A stretch of 64,000 bases of DNA from contig LWDN01000055.1 of the NCBI GenBank assembly GCA_002083515.1, positions 30,034-94,033 of the forward strand, given 5' to 3'. Made by a program: the position numbers and the translations under genes. Position 1 is the first letter of the stretch. Each line of letters opens with the position of its first letter. Of this stretch, positions 1 to 8,639 are shown piece after piece. The notes under the pieces are model-generated. The model was not told where the DNA came from. It worked only from the letters and a program-made list of their open reading frames with translations, and searched no databases. This DNA comes from Proteobacteria bacterium HN_bin10 (lineage in GTDB: Bacteria; Pseudomonadota; Alphaproteobacteria; Caulobacterales; Aquidulcibacteraceae).

Positions 1-223
1 CGCTAAGCGCGTGCGTCATGCGTTACTGGAACGCGGCGTGCCGGCGCAGCGGCCGGTCGCCTTGATTGAAAGCGCATCGAGCCCAGGCGAACGCATCATC
101 CGCGGCATGCTGAGCGAACTGCCGCAACTCACGGTTCAGCTGGGCGAAGGCCCGGCGATCATGATCATCGGTGAAGCCGTTGCCGGGGCGCGGGCGCTGC
201 TCAAGGGAGCCCACGCGGCATGA
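1..223 (+). CDS. cobA: Uroporphyrinogen-III C-methyltransferase, C-terminal fragment
   Basis: Only the last ~73 residues are inside the window; the frame is open to the left edge. The fragment carries the end of the SUMT/CobA fold: a PVALIESAS segment, then PGERIIRGML, then a hydrophobic GPAIMIIGEAV strand, which matches the C-terminal SAM-methylase signature of enzymes that methylate uroporphyrinogen III to precorrin-2 for siroheme. Its stop overlaps the next start as ATGA, and that neighbour is a siroheme synthase N-domain, which supports the call. It could be a methylase of another corrin step, since the substrate-specific part is missing. Confidence 0.75.
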   Translation, partial: AKRVRHALLERGVPAQRPVALIESASSPGERIIRGMLSELPQLTVQLGEGPAIMIIGEAVAGARALLKGAHAA

Positions 224-774
224 TCCCGATCTATCTCGATCCCGCCGCGGCGCGCGTCGCGGTCATTGGCGACGGTCCTCTGGCGCTGCGCCGCTTTCAC
301 TGGCTAGAAGCGGGCGGCGCCGAGCCGGAGGTATGGTCGCTGGTGCCGAGCTCTGAATTGGCCGCCGCCGCTGGCGCTTTACTCACGCGGCGTCTGCCTT
401 CGCGCGCCGAGCTGGCGTGCTATCATGCCGTCTGGATCGCCGATTTGCCTATCGAACAAGCCGAGGACTTGTTTGCGATAGCGCGGCGCATGCGCGTGCT
501 CGTCAATGTCGAGGATGTGCAACGTCTGTGCGCCTTCCACACGCCGGCCGTGGTGCGTCGTGGGCAACTCACTTTGGCCGCTGGCACCGGCGGCGCTAGC
601 CCGGCGGTGGCGCGCGCCGCGCGCGAACGGCTTGAGGACGCGTTTCCCCCCCAATGGGGCGCGGCATTGGAGGAGATCGCAAAGTCACGCAGCGCCTTGC
701 GCGAGCAGCGCGCCAGCTTCGATGAATTGGTAAGCGATGCGCGCAAGCGGCTTGCCGAACACGGCCTGGTCTGA
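220..774 (+). CDS. Siroheme synthase N-terminal domain protein (precorrin-2 dehydrogenase type)
   Basis: A 184-residue protein resembling the NAD-binding half of CysG/Met8, which oxidises precorrin-2 and inserts iron to give siroheme. Visible: an N-terminal Rossmann strand and glycine turn (VAVIGDGPLALRR, residues 13-25), a VNVEDVQRLCAFHTPAVV segment and the hallmark TGGASPAVARAARERLE stretch near residue 125. It is slightly shorter than stand-alone family members and the glycine loop is degenerate (VIGDGP rather than VGGGxVA). The start overlaps the upstream SUMT stop, so the two are translationally coupled and together replace a fused CysG. Confidence 0.85.
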   Translation: MIPIYLDPAAARVAVIGDGPLALRRFHWLEAGGAEPEVWSLVPSSELAAAAGALLTRRLPSRAELACYHAVWIADLPIEQAEDLFAIARRMRVLVNVEDVQRLCAFHTPAVVRRGQLTLAAGTGGASPAVARAARERLEDAFPPQWGAALEEIAKSRSALREQRASFDELVSDARKRLAEHGLV

Positions 775-782
775 GCCACGCC

Positions 783-1568
783 ATGGATGCGTTCTTCTGG
801 CAATCGGTGGCGGTCGGCTTCGTCGCGCAGTTGATCGACGGTGCGCTCGGCATGGCGTACGGCTTGGTGTCGACCTCGTTTTTGTTGGCGCTCGGCGTGC
901 CGCCCGCCGCCGCGAGTGCTGCCGTGCACACAGCCGAGATGTTCACCACGGGCGCATCCGGCGCCGCGCATGCGTGGCGCGGCAACGTCGATTGGAGCTT
1001 GGTTTGGCGGCTGGCGCCTGCCGGCATTGCCGGCGGCATCGTCGGCGCCTTCGCTGTTTCGTATCTGCCGATCGCCGTCATCAAGCCGATAGTGTCAGTC
1101 TATCTGCTGGCGATGGGCGTGTTCGTCGTCTGGTTGGCGCTGCGCGGTCGCATGGCGCCGCCGGCTGAACCCAAAGGCGTGCGGCGGTTAGGCTTGGTCG
1201 GCGGTTTCCTCGACGCGGCCGGCGGCGGCGGCTGGGGACCGATCGTCACCACCACATTGCTTGGCCGCGGTCACGCGCCCCGCAGCGCCGTCGGCTCCGT
1301 CAGCATGTCGGAGTTCTTGGTGACGATGGCGATTTCGGCCTCGTTCTTTTTTGCGTTGGGCGGCATCCGCTGGAGCGACATCGCCGGTCTGCTGGTAGGC
1401 GGACTGATCGCGGCGCCGATTGCGGCGTTCGCCGTCAACCTGGCGCGCCCACGACTCTTGCTTGGCTGCATCGGGTGCTTCGTGGTGTCGTTGGCGGCTT
1501 GGCAGATCGCATCGGCCATCGATCCCAACATCGCTTCGTTTACGGCGCTGCAGCGCCCGCCGGCTTGA
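783..1568 (+). CDS. TSUP family membrane protein (TauE/SafE sulfite exporter-like)
   Basis: A 261-residue, very hydrophobic protein with about seven to eight predicted helices in two homologous halves, as in the TSUP family. The first half has DGALGMAYGLVSTSFLL, the second GFLDAAGGGGWGPIVTTTLLG, the paired family signature. Members move sulfite, sulfonate or other organosulfur anions. Its place between siroheme synthase and ferredoxin reductase/cysteine synthase genes suggests sulfite handling, but the substrate is inferred from context only. Confidence 0.85.
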   Translation: MDAFFWQSVAVGFVAQLIDGALGMAYGLVSTSFLLALGVPPAAASAAVHTAEMFTTGASGAAHAWRGNVDWSLVWRLAPAGIAGGIVGAFAVSYLPIAVIKPIVSVYLLAMGVFVVWLALRGRMAPPAEPKGVRRLGLVGGFLDAAGGGGWGPIVTTTLLGRGHAPRSAVGSVSMSEFLVTMAISASFFFALGGIRWSDIAGLLVGGLIAAPIAAFAVNLARPRLLLGCIGCFVVSLAAWQIASAIDPNIASFTALQRPPA

Positions 1569-1573
1569 AAATC

Positions 1574-2380
1574 ATGGCTGATACGCTTTCTCTGGCGCGG
1601 CCTGCGCCGCCGTCCAACCTGTTCGCGGCGAATGTGCTTGGCGTCACGCATTACACCGACACGCTGTTTGCCTTCACGTGCACACGGCCCGCGTCGCTGC
1701 GCTTTCGCTCCGGCGAGTTTGTGATGATCGGGCTCATGAACGGTGACAAGCCGCTGTTGCGCGCGTATTCGATCGCAAGCCCGGCGTGGGATGAGGCGCT
1801 GACGTTCTACTCGATCAAGGCGCCGAACGGGCCGCTGACCAGCCGCTTGCAGCACATTCAGCCCGGCGAAGAAATCTTGGTCGGGCGCAAGCCCACCGGC
1901 ACGCTGGTGCTGGATGCGCTCTCGCCCGGCAGGCGGCTGTGGCTGATCTCGAGCGGCACCGGCATCGCGCCGTTCGTCAGCCTGATCCGCGATCCCGAAA
2001 CCTACGAGCGTTATGACCAAGTCATCCTGACGCACACCTGCCGCAGCGATCCCGAGTTGGAGTTCGGTCGCGAGGCGGTCGCGGCGGCTCTGAGCGATCC
2101 GCTTGTCGGCGACTCTGCGCGCGCCAAACTCCAGCACGTCACGACGCTGACGCGCGCGCCTCACGCCATCGCGGGGCGTATCACCGATCTGATCGCCGGC
2201 AGCGCACTGTTCTTCAAGCTGGGCATTCCCGATCCCGATCCGGCCCATGACCGCATCATGATTTGCGGCTCGGTTCCGATGCTCAGCGACATGAAAGCCA
2301 TTGCGTTGGCCCGCGGTTTCGAAGAGGGCTCGAACCACCAGCCCGGCGGCTTTGTCATTGAGCGCGCTTTTGCTTCGTAA
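1574..2380 (+). CDS. fpr: Ferredoxin--NADP reductase
   Basis: A 268-residue FAD/NADP oxidoreductase of the bacterial FPR type that passes electrons between NADPH and ferredoxin. The FAD motif RAYSIAS is near residue 62, the NADP loop SSGTGIAPFVSLI near residue 126, and the chain ends GGFVIERAFAS, the short aromatic-type tail of subclass I bacterial FPRs. The open frame runs further upstream into the TSUP gene, but the ATG at 1574, five bases after the TSUP stop, gives the family N-terminus. Neighbouring siroheme and cysteine genes suggest it supplies electrons to a sulfite reductase lying outside the window. Confidence 0.92.
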   Translation: MADTLSLARPAPPSNLFAANVLGVTHYTDTLFAFTCTRPASLRFRSGEFVMIGLMNGDKPLLRAYSIASPAWDEALTFYSIKAPNGPLTSRLQHIQPGEEILVGRKPTGTLVLDALSPGRRLWLISSGTGIAPFVSLIRDPETYERYDQVILTHTCRSDPELEFGREAVAAALSDPLVGDSARAKLQHVTTLTRAPHAIAGRITDLIAGSALFFKLGIPDPDPAHDRIMICGSVPMLSDMKAIALARGFEEGSNHQPGGFVIERAFAS

Positions 2381-2402
2381 ACGCCAATGCTAGTGCGATC
2401 CC

Positions 2403-3425
2403 ATGTCTGATTTCACCAGAAGCCTCATTCTTCCTTCCGTTATCGCCGGCATCGGCAACACCCCGCTGATCAAGCTAAAGCGCGCTTCGGAAGAGACCGG
2501 CTGCACCATTCTAGGCAAGGCCGAGTTCCTCAATCCCGGTCAGTCGATCAAGGATCGCGCCGCGCTGGCGATTGTCGAAGACGCCGAGCGCAAGGGCCAG
2601 CTCCGGCCCGGCGGCGTGATCGTCGAAGGCACGGCTGGGAATACCGGCATTGGCTTGGCGATGGTCGGCGCCGCCAAGGGTTATCGCGTCATCGTGGTGA
2701 TGCCGCGCACGCAGAGCGAGGAAAAGAAGCAGGCCGTCGTGGGGCTAGGCGCGGAGCTGATCGAAGTCGACGCCGCGCCGGCGGCGAGCGACAATCATTA
2801 TCCGAAGGTCGCGCGCCGTCTCGCCGAGGAAAAAAATAAGACCGAACCGAACGGCGCGATCTGGGCCAATCAGTTTGACAATGTCGCCAACCAGCAGGGC
2901 CATTACCGCACCACCGGGCCGGAAATCTGGGAGCAGACCCAGGGCAAGGTCGATGGCTTCATCTGCGCCGTCGGGTCCGGCGGCACGCTGGGCGGCGTCT
3001 CGCTCGCGCTCAAGGAGCGCAATCGGAACGTCCGCATCGGCATCGCCGATCCGGCAGGCGCCGCGCTCTACAATTGGTACAAACACGGCGAACTCAAAGC
3101 CGAGGGAACCTCGATCACCGAAGGCATCGGGCAAGGCCGCGTCACCGCCAATCTCGAAGGCGTGGTCGTTGATGACGCGTTTCGCATCGAGGACAAGGAA
3201 TGGCTGCCGGTGCTCTATGGCTTGATCCAGGAAGAGGGTCTGTCATTGGGCGGCTCGTCGGCGCTCAACGTGCTGGGCGCGGTGCGCTTGGCCAAAGAGC
3301 TCGGCCCCGGCAAAACCATCGTCACCGTGCTCTGCGACTACGCCAACCGCTACGCCTCGCGGCTGTTCAACCCCGACTTCCTGCGCAGCAAGGACCTGCC
3401 GCCGCCGCCTTGGATGGCGGGTTGA
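2403..3425 (+). CDS. cysK: Cysteine synthase A (O-acetylserine sulfhydrylase)
   Basis: A 340-residue PLP enzyme making cysteine from O-acetylserine and sulfide. The PLP lysine sits in NPGQSIKDRAAL (about residue 51), the substrate loop is EGTAGNTGIGLAM, and the glycine-rich phosphate loop is VGSGGTLGGV. It is longer than the ~310-residue enterobacterial CysK because of an extra C-terminal tail ending PPPPWMAG, as in some alphaproteobacterial forms. It closes the sulfur-assimilation block that begins at the left edge. Confidence 0.93.
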   Translation: MSDFTRSLILPSVIAGIGNTPLIKLKRASEETGCTILGKAEFLNPGQSIKDRAALAIVEDAERKGQLRPGGVIVEGTAGNTGIGLAMVGAAKGYRVIVVMPRTQSEEKKQAVVGLGAELIEVDAAPAASDNHYPKVARRLAEEKNKTEPNGAIWANQFDNVANQQGHYRTTGPEIWEQTQGKVDGFICAVGSGGTLGGVSLALKERNRNVRIGIADPAGAALYNWYKHGELKAEGTSITEGIGQGRVTANLEGVVVDDAFRIEDKEWLPVLYGLIQEEGLSLGGSSALNVLGAVRLAKELGPGKTIVTVLCDYANRYASRLFNPDFLRSKDLPPPPWMAG

Positions 3426-3594
3426 GGCGGCCTTGCCGCAGAGGCCAAGTCGTTGCTTTGAGAGAACAAAGCGCCCAGGCCTGATGCTTGAACGCCACGC
3501 CTGCGCGCCCGCATGCGGGCGCTTAGGGCGATGTCGCCGATGCCTTGTTGACAGCTGCGCGGCCAAGCCGTCTGGTCTCGGTCAGGAGAGCGCA

Positions 3595-5499
3595 TTGCAA
3601 GCAAGCGCGCCCGAAAGAACAGGATCGGTCCAGGAGGCGCTCAACCAGGCGCAATGGCTCCTGCGAACGGATGCGTCGCTAGCGCTGGAGCAGGCGCAGG
3701 AAGTGCTCAACGTCGATCCGTCGGACCCGCGCGCGCACTTCGTGCTGGGGCAAGCGCTGGCGCGCTTGGGCCGTCACCAGGAGGCCGTTGCGGCGCTGCG
3801 GCGTTCGACTGAATTGGCGCCCGAGGGGCCCGCGTGGCGGGCGCTCGGCGACCAACTCACGCTGCTTGAGGATCAAGCGGGCGCCGACGCGGCCTATGCG
3901 CAATCGATCCGGGCATCCGTGCACGAGCCGCAGCTGATGCAGGCGGCGATCGCGCTCTGTCAGGACAGGCTCGCGGTGGCAGAGCATTTGCTGCGTCCGT
4001 ACCTGCGCGACAAGCCGACCGATGTGGCCGCCATCCGCATGCTGGCTGAAGTTGCGGCGCGCCTGGGGCGGTTCGACGATTCCGAGAAGCTCCTGAGCCG
4101 TTGCCTCGAACTGGCGCCAAGCTTCGACGCGGCGCGGCACAATTATGCGCTTGTGTTGCACCGGCAGAGCAAATCGCTCGACGCACTGCGTGAGATCGAT
4201 GTGCTGTTGGCGTCGGATCCCGAGAACCCGAGCTACCAATTTTTGCGGGCGACGGCGCTCACGCGCATCGGCGAATACGACGCCGCCATCGCCATCTATC
4301 GCGGCGTGCTGGAGAAGCATCCCAAGAATGCGCGCGCCTGGCTGAGCCTCGGTCACGCCAGTAAGACCGCAGGCCGCCGCGACGAGAGTCTTGCTGCTTA
4401 CAAGAACAGCATCGCGAACGCGCCGCACTTCGGCGAGGCCTATTGGAGCCTCGCCAACATGAAGACCCACGCCTTCACGGCCGCCGACGTGGCGCAGATG
4501 CAGGCGCAGCTGGCGCGCGCCGATCTCGGCGACGAAGATCGGTTTCACATTCATTATGCGCTCGGCAAAGCTTACGAGGATCAGGAAGACTACGAACGGT
4601 CGTTCACACACTATGCCGAAGGCGCCCGCATCCGCCGCACCGGTCTCGATTATGACGCCGATGAAACCAGCACGGCGGCGGCGCAGCACACGCAGGTGTT
4701 CACCAAGGATTTCTTCGCCGCTAGGAAAGGCTGGGGCGCCGCTGCGCCGGACCCGATCTTCATCGTCGGCCTGCCGCGCTCTGGCTCGACGCTATTGGAG
4801 CAAATCCTCGCTAGCCACTCGCAGGTGGAAGGCACGATGGAATTGCCCGACATCATCATGATGGCCAAGCGCCTGGGCGGCGGGCGCGTGCGCGGCGGGC
4901 GCTATCCCGAGATTGTCGGCGAGTTGTCGCGCGAGGACGTGCGGGCGTTGGGCGAGGAATACATCGCCCGCACCCGGGTGCAGCGCAAAGCCGGCAAGCC
5001 GTTCTTCATCGACAAGATGCCGAACAATTCCCAGCATGTCGGCTTCATTCATTTGATCTTGCCGAACGCCAAGATCATCGACGCGCGCCGCCATCCGCTG
5101 GGCGCGTGCTTCTCGTCGTTCAAGCAGCACTTCGCGCGCGGCCAGGGCTTTAGCTACGATTTGACCGATCTTGGCCGCTACTACGCCGACTATGTGCGCA
5201 TGATGGCGCGGTTCGATGAAGTGGCGCCGGGCGCGGTGCATCGCGTGTTCTACGAACGCATGGTCGCAGACACCGAGAGTGAGGTGCGCCGGCTGCTCGC
5301 CTATGTCGGGCTGCCGTTCGAACAGGCGTGTCTCGATTTTCACGTCAATCCGCGCGCGGTGCGGACGGCGAGTTCCGAGCAGGTGCGTCAGCCCATTTAC
5401 GCCGACGCCGTCGAACAATGGCGTCACTACGAGCCTTGGCTGGGCCCGCTGAAGGCGGCGCTCGGCCCGGCTCTGCATGAATATCCAGTTCAGAACTAG
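3595..5499 (+). CDS. TPR repeat sulfotransferase
   Basis: The N-terminal half (about residues 20-340) is a run of TPR-like helical pairs (ARAHFVLGQALARLGRHQEA, AWLSLGHASKTAGRRDES). The C-terminal half is a PAPS-dependent sulfotransferase domain: 5'-phosphosulfate loop FIVGLPRSGSTLLEQIL at about residue 387 and the 3'-phosphate region AKIIDARRHPLGACFSSFKQ. I chose the TTG at 3595 because AGGAG lies six bases before it; the frame is open to 3433, with an ATG at 3484 that lacks a good ribosome site and would add a Cys/Arg-rich leader. The target of sulfation is unknown. A TonB-dependent receptor follows by 15 bases, suggesting co-expression. Confidence 0.88.
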   Translation: MQASAPERTGSVQEALNQAQWLLRTDASLALEQAQEVLNVDPSDPRAHFVLGQALARLGRHQEAVAALRRSTELAPEGPAWRALGDQLTLLEDQAGADAAYAQSIRASVHEPQLMQAAIALCQDRLAVAEHLLRPYLRDKPTDVAAIRMLAEVAARLGRFDDSEKLLSRCLELAPSFDAARHNYALVLHRQSKSLDALREIDVLLASDPENPSYQFLRATALTRIGEYDAAIAIYRGVLEKHPKNARAWLSLGHASKTAGRRDESLAAYKNSIANAPHFGEAYWSLANMKTHAFTAADVAQMQAQLARADLGDEDRFHIHYALGKAYEDQEDYERSFTHYAEGARIRRTGLDYDADETSTAAAQHTQVFTKDFFAARKGWGAAAPDPIFIVGLPRSGSTLLEQILASHSQVEGTMELPDIIMMAKRLGGGRVRGGRYPEIVGELSREDVRALGEEYIARTRVQRKAGKPFFIDKMPNNSQHVGFIHLILPNAKIIDARRHPLGACFSSFKQHFARGQGFSYDLTDLGRYYADYVRMMARFDEVAPGAVHRVFYERMVADTESEVRRLLAYVGLPFEQACLDFHVNPRAVRTASSEQVRQPIYADAVEQWRHYEPWLGPLKAALGPALHEYPVQN

Positions 5500-5514
5500 C
5501 GAGGGGAGTTAAGC

Positions 5515-7950
5515 ATGGCAAAGCAACAGAAGAAGGCAGGGCGACTGGCATGGCAGGCCATTCTGTTCGCCACCACGGCGTTGAGCGGCAATGTCGCGAC
5601 GCAGGCCTTGGCGCAGGACGACGAGAGCGTCATCGGCGAAATCGTGGTCACCGCCACCAAGCGTGAGGAAAACCTGCAGGACGTGCCGGTGAGCGTGCAG
5701 GCGCTCGACGCCGAGCGGCTCGATCAGCTCGGCATCACCGACTTTGCCGATTATGCGCAGCACCTGCCGACGCTGTCCTATTCGCCCTCCTATGGCCCCG
5801 GCTACAACCGCCCGTTCATGCGCGGCATCGCCAGCGGCGAGAACGGCAATCACTCCGGCTCGCAGCCGAGCGTCGGCACCTATCTCGACGAACAGCCGAT
5901 CACCACCATTACCGGCAACCTCGATCTGCACCTCTTCGACGTGTCGCGCGTGGAAGTGCTGGCCGGCCCGCAGGGCACGCTCTACGGCGCCAACTCGCAG
6001 GCAGGCACGGTGCGCATCATCACCAATCGGCCGGATCCGAGCGACTTCAGCGCCGCTTGGGGGCTGGAGTTCAGCGGCACCCGCTTCGGCGGTTTCGGTC
6101 AGATCGGCGAAGGTTACGTCAACATTCCGTTGAGCGAACGCGCCGCGGTGCGGATCGTCGGCTGGGCGACGCACGACGACGGCTACATCGACAATCGCTT
6201 GGGCTCGCGGACATATCCCTCATGCGCGAGCGGCTTCGGTTGCATTCCGCCCGGCGTCACGGACGAGAACTCCGACGTCGCCAAGGAGGACTACAACGAC
6301 GTCGACACCATAGGCGCGCGCATCGCGCTCGGCATCGATTTGAATGACAGCTGGACGGTGACGCCGCAGATCATGGGGCAGCGCCAAGAGACCAATGGCG
6401 TGTTTGCGCAGCAAAGCGATGTCGGCGAACTGGCGGTGACCCACTTCTTCCCGGAATGGAACAAGGATTCCTGGATTCAAGGCGCGCTTACCATCGAAGG
6501 TCAAATCAACAACTTCGACATAGTGTTCTCGGCCACCCGCCTCGGCCGCGACGTGGACTCCAATCAGGATTATTCGGATTACGGTTATTTCTACGATCTG
6601 TTGGCGGGTTACGGCTGCTACTACGTCGACAATGCCGGCGTCGGCAGCGCCTGCGACACGCTCACCGGCGGCGCGCTGCAAGGCAATCCGATCAATCCCG
6701 GCCAGCAGGTCGAGGGGCGCGACCATTTCGACCGCGACACCTACGAACTGCGCGTCGCCTCGCCGGCGGAGAACCGTCTGCGCGCCATCGCCGGCGTCTT
6801 CCACCAGGTGGCCGAGCATGAAATCCATCAGCGCTATTACTTCTCCGAGGATTTCCGCGACGCCTATGAGGTCACAGGCAACCCCGACACCATCTGGCTG
6901 ACCGAACAGACCCGCACCGACGAAGAAACCGCGCTATTCGGCGAACTCTCTTACGATCTCACCGAACGGCTGACCGGCACGATCGGCATGCGCGCCTACC
7001 GGACCGAGAATTCGCTCGTCGGCTTCTTCGGCTTCGGCGCCGGGTTCTCGGGCTCGACCGGCGAAGCCGCATGCGCGCTGCCCTTCGTGCCGTTCCGCGG
7101 CGCGCCGTGCACCAACCTCGATGCGTCGACGGAAGAGGAAGGCCAGCTCTATCGCGCCAACCTCGAGTGGAATATCGACGACGACCGGATGATCTACGCC
7201 ACCTATTCGGAGGGCTTCCGTCCGGGCGGCATCAACCGGCGCGGAACCTTCGGGCCGTATGACGCCGACTTCCTCGATAATTTCGAGTTCGGTTGGAAGA
7301 CCGATTGGGCCGACGGGCGGTTGCGCTGGAACGGCGCCATCTTCCATCAGGTCTGGGAAGATTTCCAATACGCGTTCATCTCCGCGGGCAGCAGCGGTCT
7401 CACGCAAATTCAGAACGCCGGCGACGCCGAAATCGATGGTCTGGAAACAGATCTGATCTGGGTTCCCGTGGACGGGCTCACGATCAATGCCGCCGCGACT
7501 TTCCTGAGCACCGAACTCACCAGCGGCAATATCACCGGCACCGAGGTGGGCAGCGAACTGCCGGTCTCCCCGGACCTCAAGTTCGACTTCACCGCCCGCT
7601 ATGAATTCCAGCTCGGGAATTGGGACGCCTTCGTGCAAGGCGGCGCCAGCTATGTCGGCGAGCGCGAGACCAGCATTCTCACGGCGGGGCCGTCCGGCGA
7701 CGCCGACATCCTTGGCACGCTGCCGGAATACTGGACGACGGACATCTCGGCGGGGATCGATCGCGGCAATCTCAGCTTGTCTTTGTTCATCGACAATCTG
7801 TTCGACGAACGCGGCATCACCGGCCGTTACACCGAGTGCGCGGTGGCGACCTGCGGCGCGGCGCCTCCCGGCGATGCGACCGAAGGCGTGTTCTATGACG
7901 TGGTGACGCGCCCGATGACGGCCGGCATCCGCATCGGCAGACGCTATTAG
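5515..7950 (+). CDS. TonB-dependent outer-membrane receptor
   Basis: 811 residues with a signal sequence ending near ALAQ (residue 38), a plug domain (GEIVVTATKREENLQDVPVSV; later VEVLAGPQGTLYGANSQAGTVRI) and a long 22-strand-type barrel ending in an aromatic-rich strand with terminal tyrosine (GIRIGRRY). Such receptors import large substrates using TonB-ExbB-ExbD energy; three TonB-like proteins are encoded near 44-46 kb. The start follows GAGGGG by a good spacing. The substrate cannot be told; the plug type is that of the broad family common in Caulobacterales and sphingomonads. Probably co-transcribed with the TPR-sulfotransferase. Confidence 0.93.
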   Translation: MAKQQKKAGRLAWQAILFATTALSGNVATQALAQDDESVIGEIVVTATKREENLQDVPVSVQALDAERLDQLGITDFADYAQHLPTLSYSPSYGPGYNRPFMRGIASGENGNHSGSQPSVGTYLDEQPITTITGNLDLHLFDVSRVEVLAGPQGTLYGANSQAGTVRIITNRPDPSDFSAAWGLEFSGTRFGGFGQIGEGYVNIPLSERAAVRIVGWATHDDGYIDNRLGSRTYPSCASGFGCIPPGVTDENSDVAKEDYNDVDTIGARIALGIDLNDSWTVTPQIMGQRQETNGVFAQQSDVGELAVTHFFPEWNKDSWIQGALTIEGQINNFDIVFSATRLGRDVDSNQDYSDYGYFYDLLAGYGCYYVDNAGVGSACDTLTGGALQGNPINPGQQVEGRDHFDRDTYELRVASPAENRLRAIAGVFHQVAEHEIHQRYYFSEDFRDAYEVTGNPDTIWLTEQTRTDEETALFGELSYDLTERLTGTIGMRAYRTENSLVGFFGFGAGFSGSTGEAACALPFVPFRGAPCTNLDASTEEEGQLYRANLEWNIDDDRMIYATYSEGFRPGGINRRGTFGPYDADFLDNFEFGWKTDWADGRLRWNGAIFHQVWEDFQYAFISAGSSGLTQIQNAGDAEIDGLETDLIWVPVDGLTINAAATFLSTELTSGNITGTEVGSELPVSPDLKFDFTARYEFQLGNWDAFVQGGASYVGERETSILTAGPSGDADILGTLPEYWTTDISAGIDRGNLSLSLFIDNLFDERGITGRYTECAVATCGAAPPGDATEGVFYDVVTRPMTAGIRIGRRY

Positions 7951-8037
7951 GACTGGAAGCAGCGGCGGCATTGGCCGCCGCTGCGCCGGCCCGACGATAG
8001 AAGTGTTGCCGCGATGGAAGCGTCTTCGGGGAGAACC

Positions 8038-8577
8038 ATGATCTCCAGGCGCAGGCATCTCGCTACGTTTGGCGCCGCGCTGCTGGCGCCCGCGTCCGCC
8101 ATGGCGCAAACGACAACGCCGCAGCTGCCGCCTGCCTTGGATGCGCTTGAGAACATCGCACTCACGCAAGCCGACGGCGCGGCGACCACGTTGGGCGCTC
8201 ACCTCACACCCGGACCTGCGGTCGTGCAATTCTGGGCGACGTGGTGCGGCCCCTGCATCGCCGAGACCCGGCATTTGAGCCGCACGCGCCGCACGCTTGG
8301 CGCCGATCGTCTCGCCATCGTCGGCGTCAACGTGCAGCGCCGTGACGATCGCGCCGAAGCGGAGATCGCGCGCTTCCTTGAGCGTACGCGTCCGAACTAT
8401 CCGCAAGTGCGCGGCGACATGGCCGCCTATCGCGCTTTCAGCAACGGCGAGACATTGCTGCTGCCGCGGCTCTACGTCTTCGCCGCCGACGGTCGTCCCG
8501 TAGCCGCCTTCGGCCGTTACAACGGCGCGGCCACATTCCGGGCCATCGACCGGGCGATTGAGGGTGTCGTGAGTTAG
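8038..8577 (+). CDS. Thioredoxin-fold (TlpA-like) periplasmic protein
   Basis: 179 residues. It begins with RRR before a hydrophobic stretch ending ASAMAQ, like a twin-arginine-style or Sec signal, so it should act in the periplasm. A redoxin domain follows with ATWCGPCIAET (CxxC, about residue 70) and a cis-Pro region LLLPRLYVF. Proteins of this kind reduce disulfides, for example for cytochrome c maturation. The ATG at 8038 has GGGGAG just upstream; an earlier in-frame ATG at 8014 would bury the signal sequence. It follows the TonB receptor by under 100 bases. Confidence 0.85.
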   Translation: MISRRRHLATFGAALLAPASAMAQTTTPQLPPALDALENIALTQADGAATTLGAHLTPGPAVVQFWATWCGPCIAETRHLSRTRRTLGADRLAIVGVNVQRRDDRAEAEIARFLERTRPNYPQVRGDMAAYRAFSNGETLLLPRLYVFAADGRPVAAFGRYNGAATFRAIDRAIEGVVS

Positions 8578-8639
8578 CCGCTCGACGCTCTTTCATCGCG
8601 CAGAAGAGGCGGTATGATCCTGCGCGAGGGGGGAGCGGG

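Noticed and set aside
6934..8406. 490-codon minus-strand open frame
   Set aside because: Spans the TonB receptor end and the thioredoxin gene in reverse; shadow composition.
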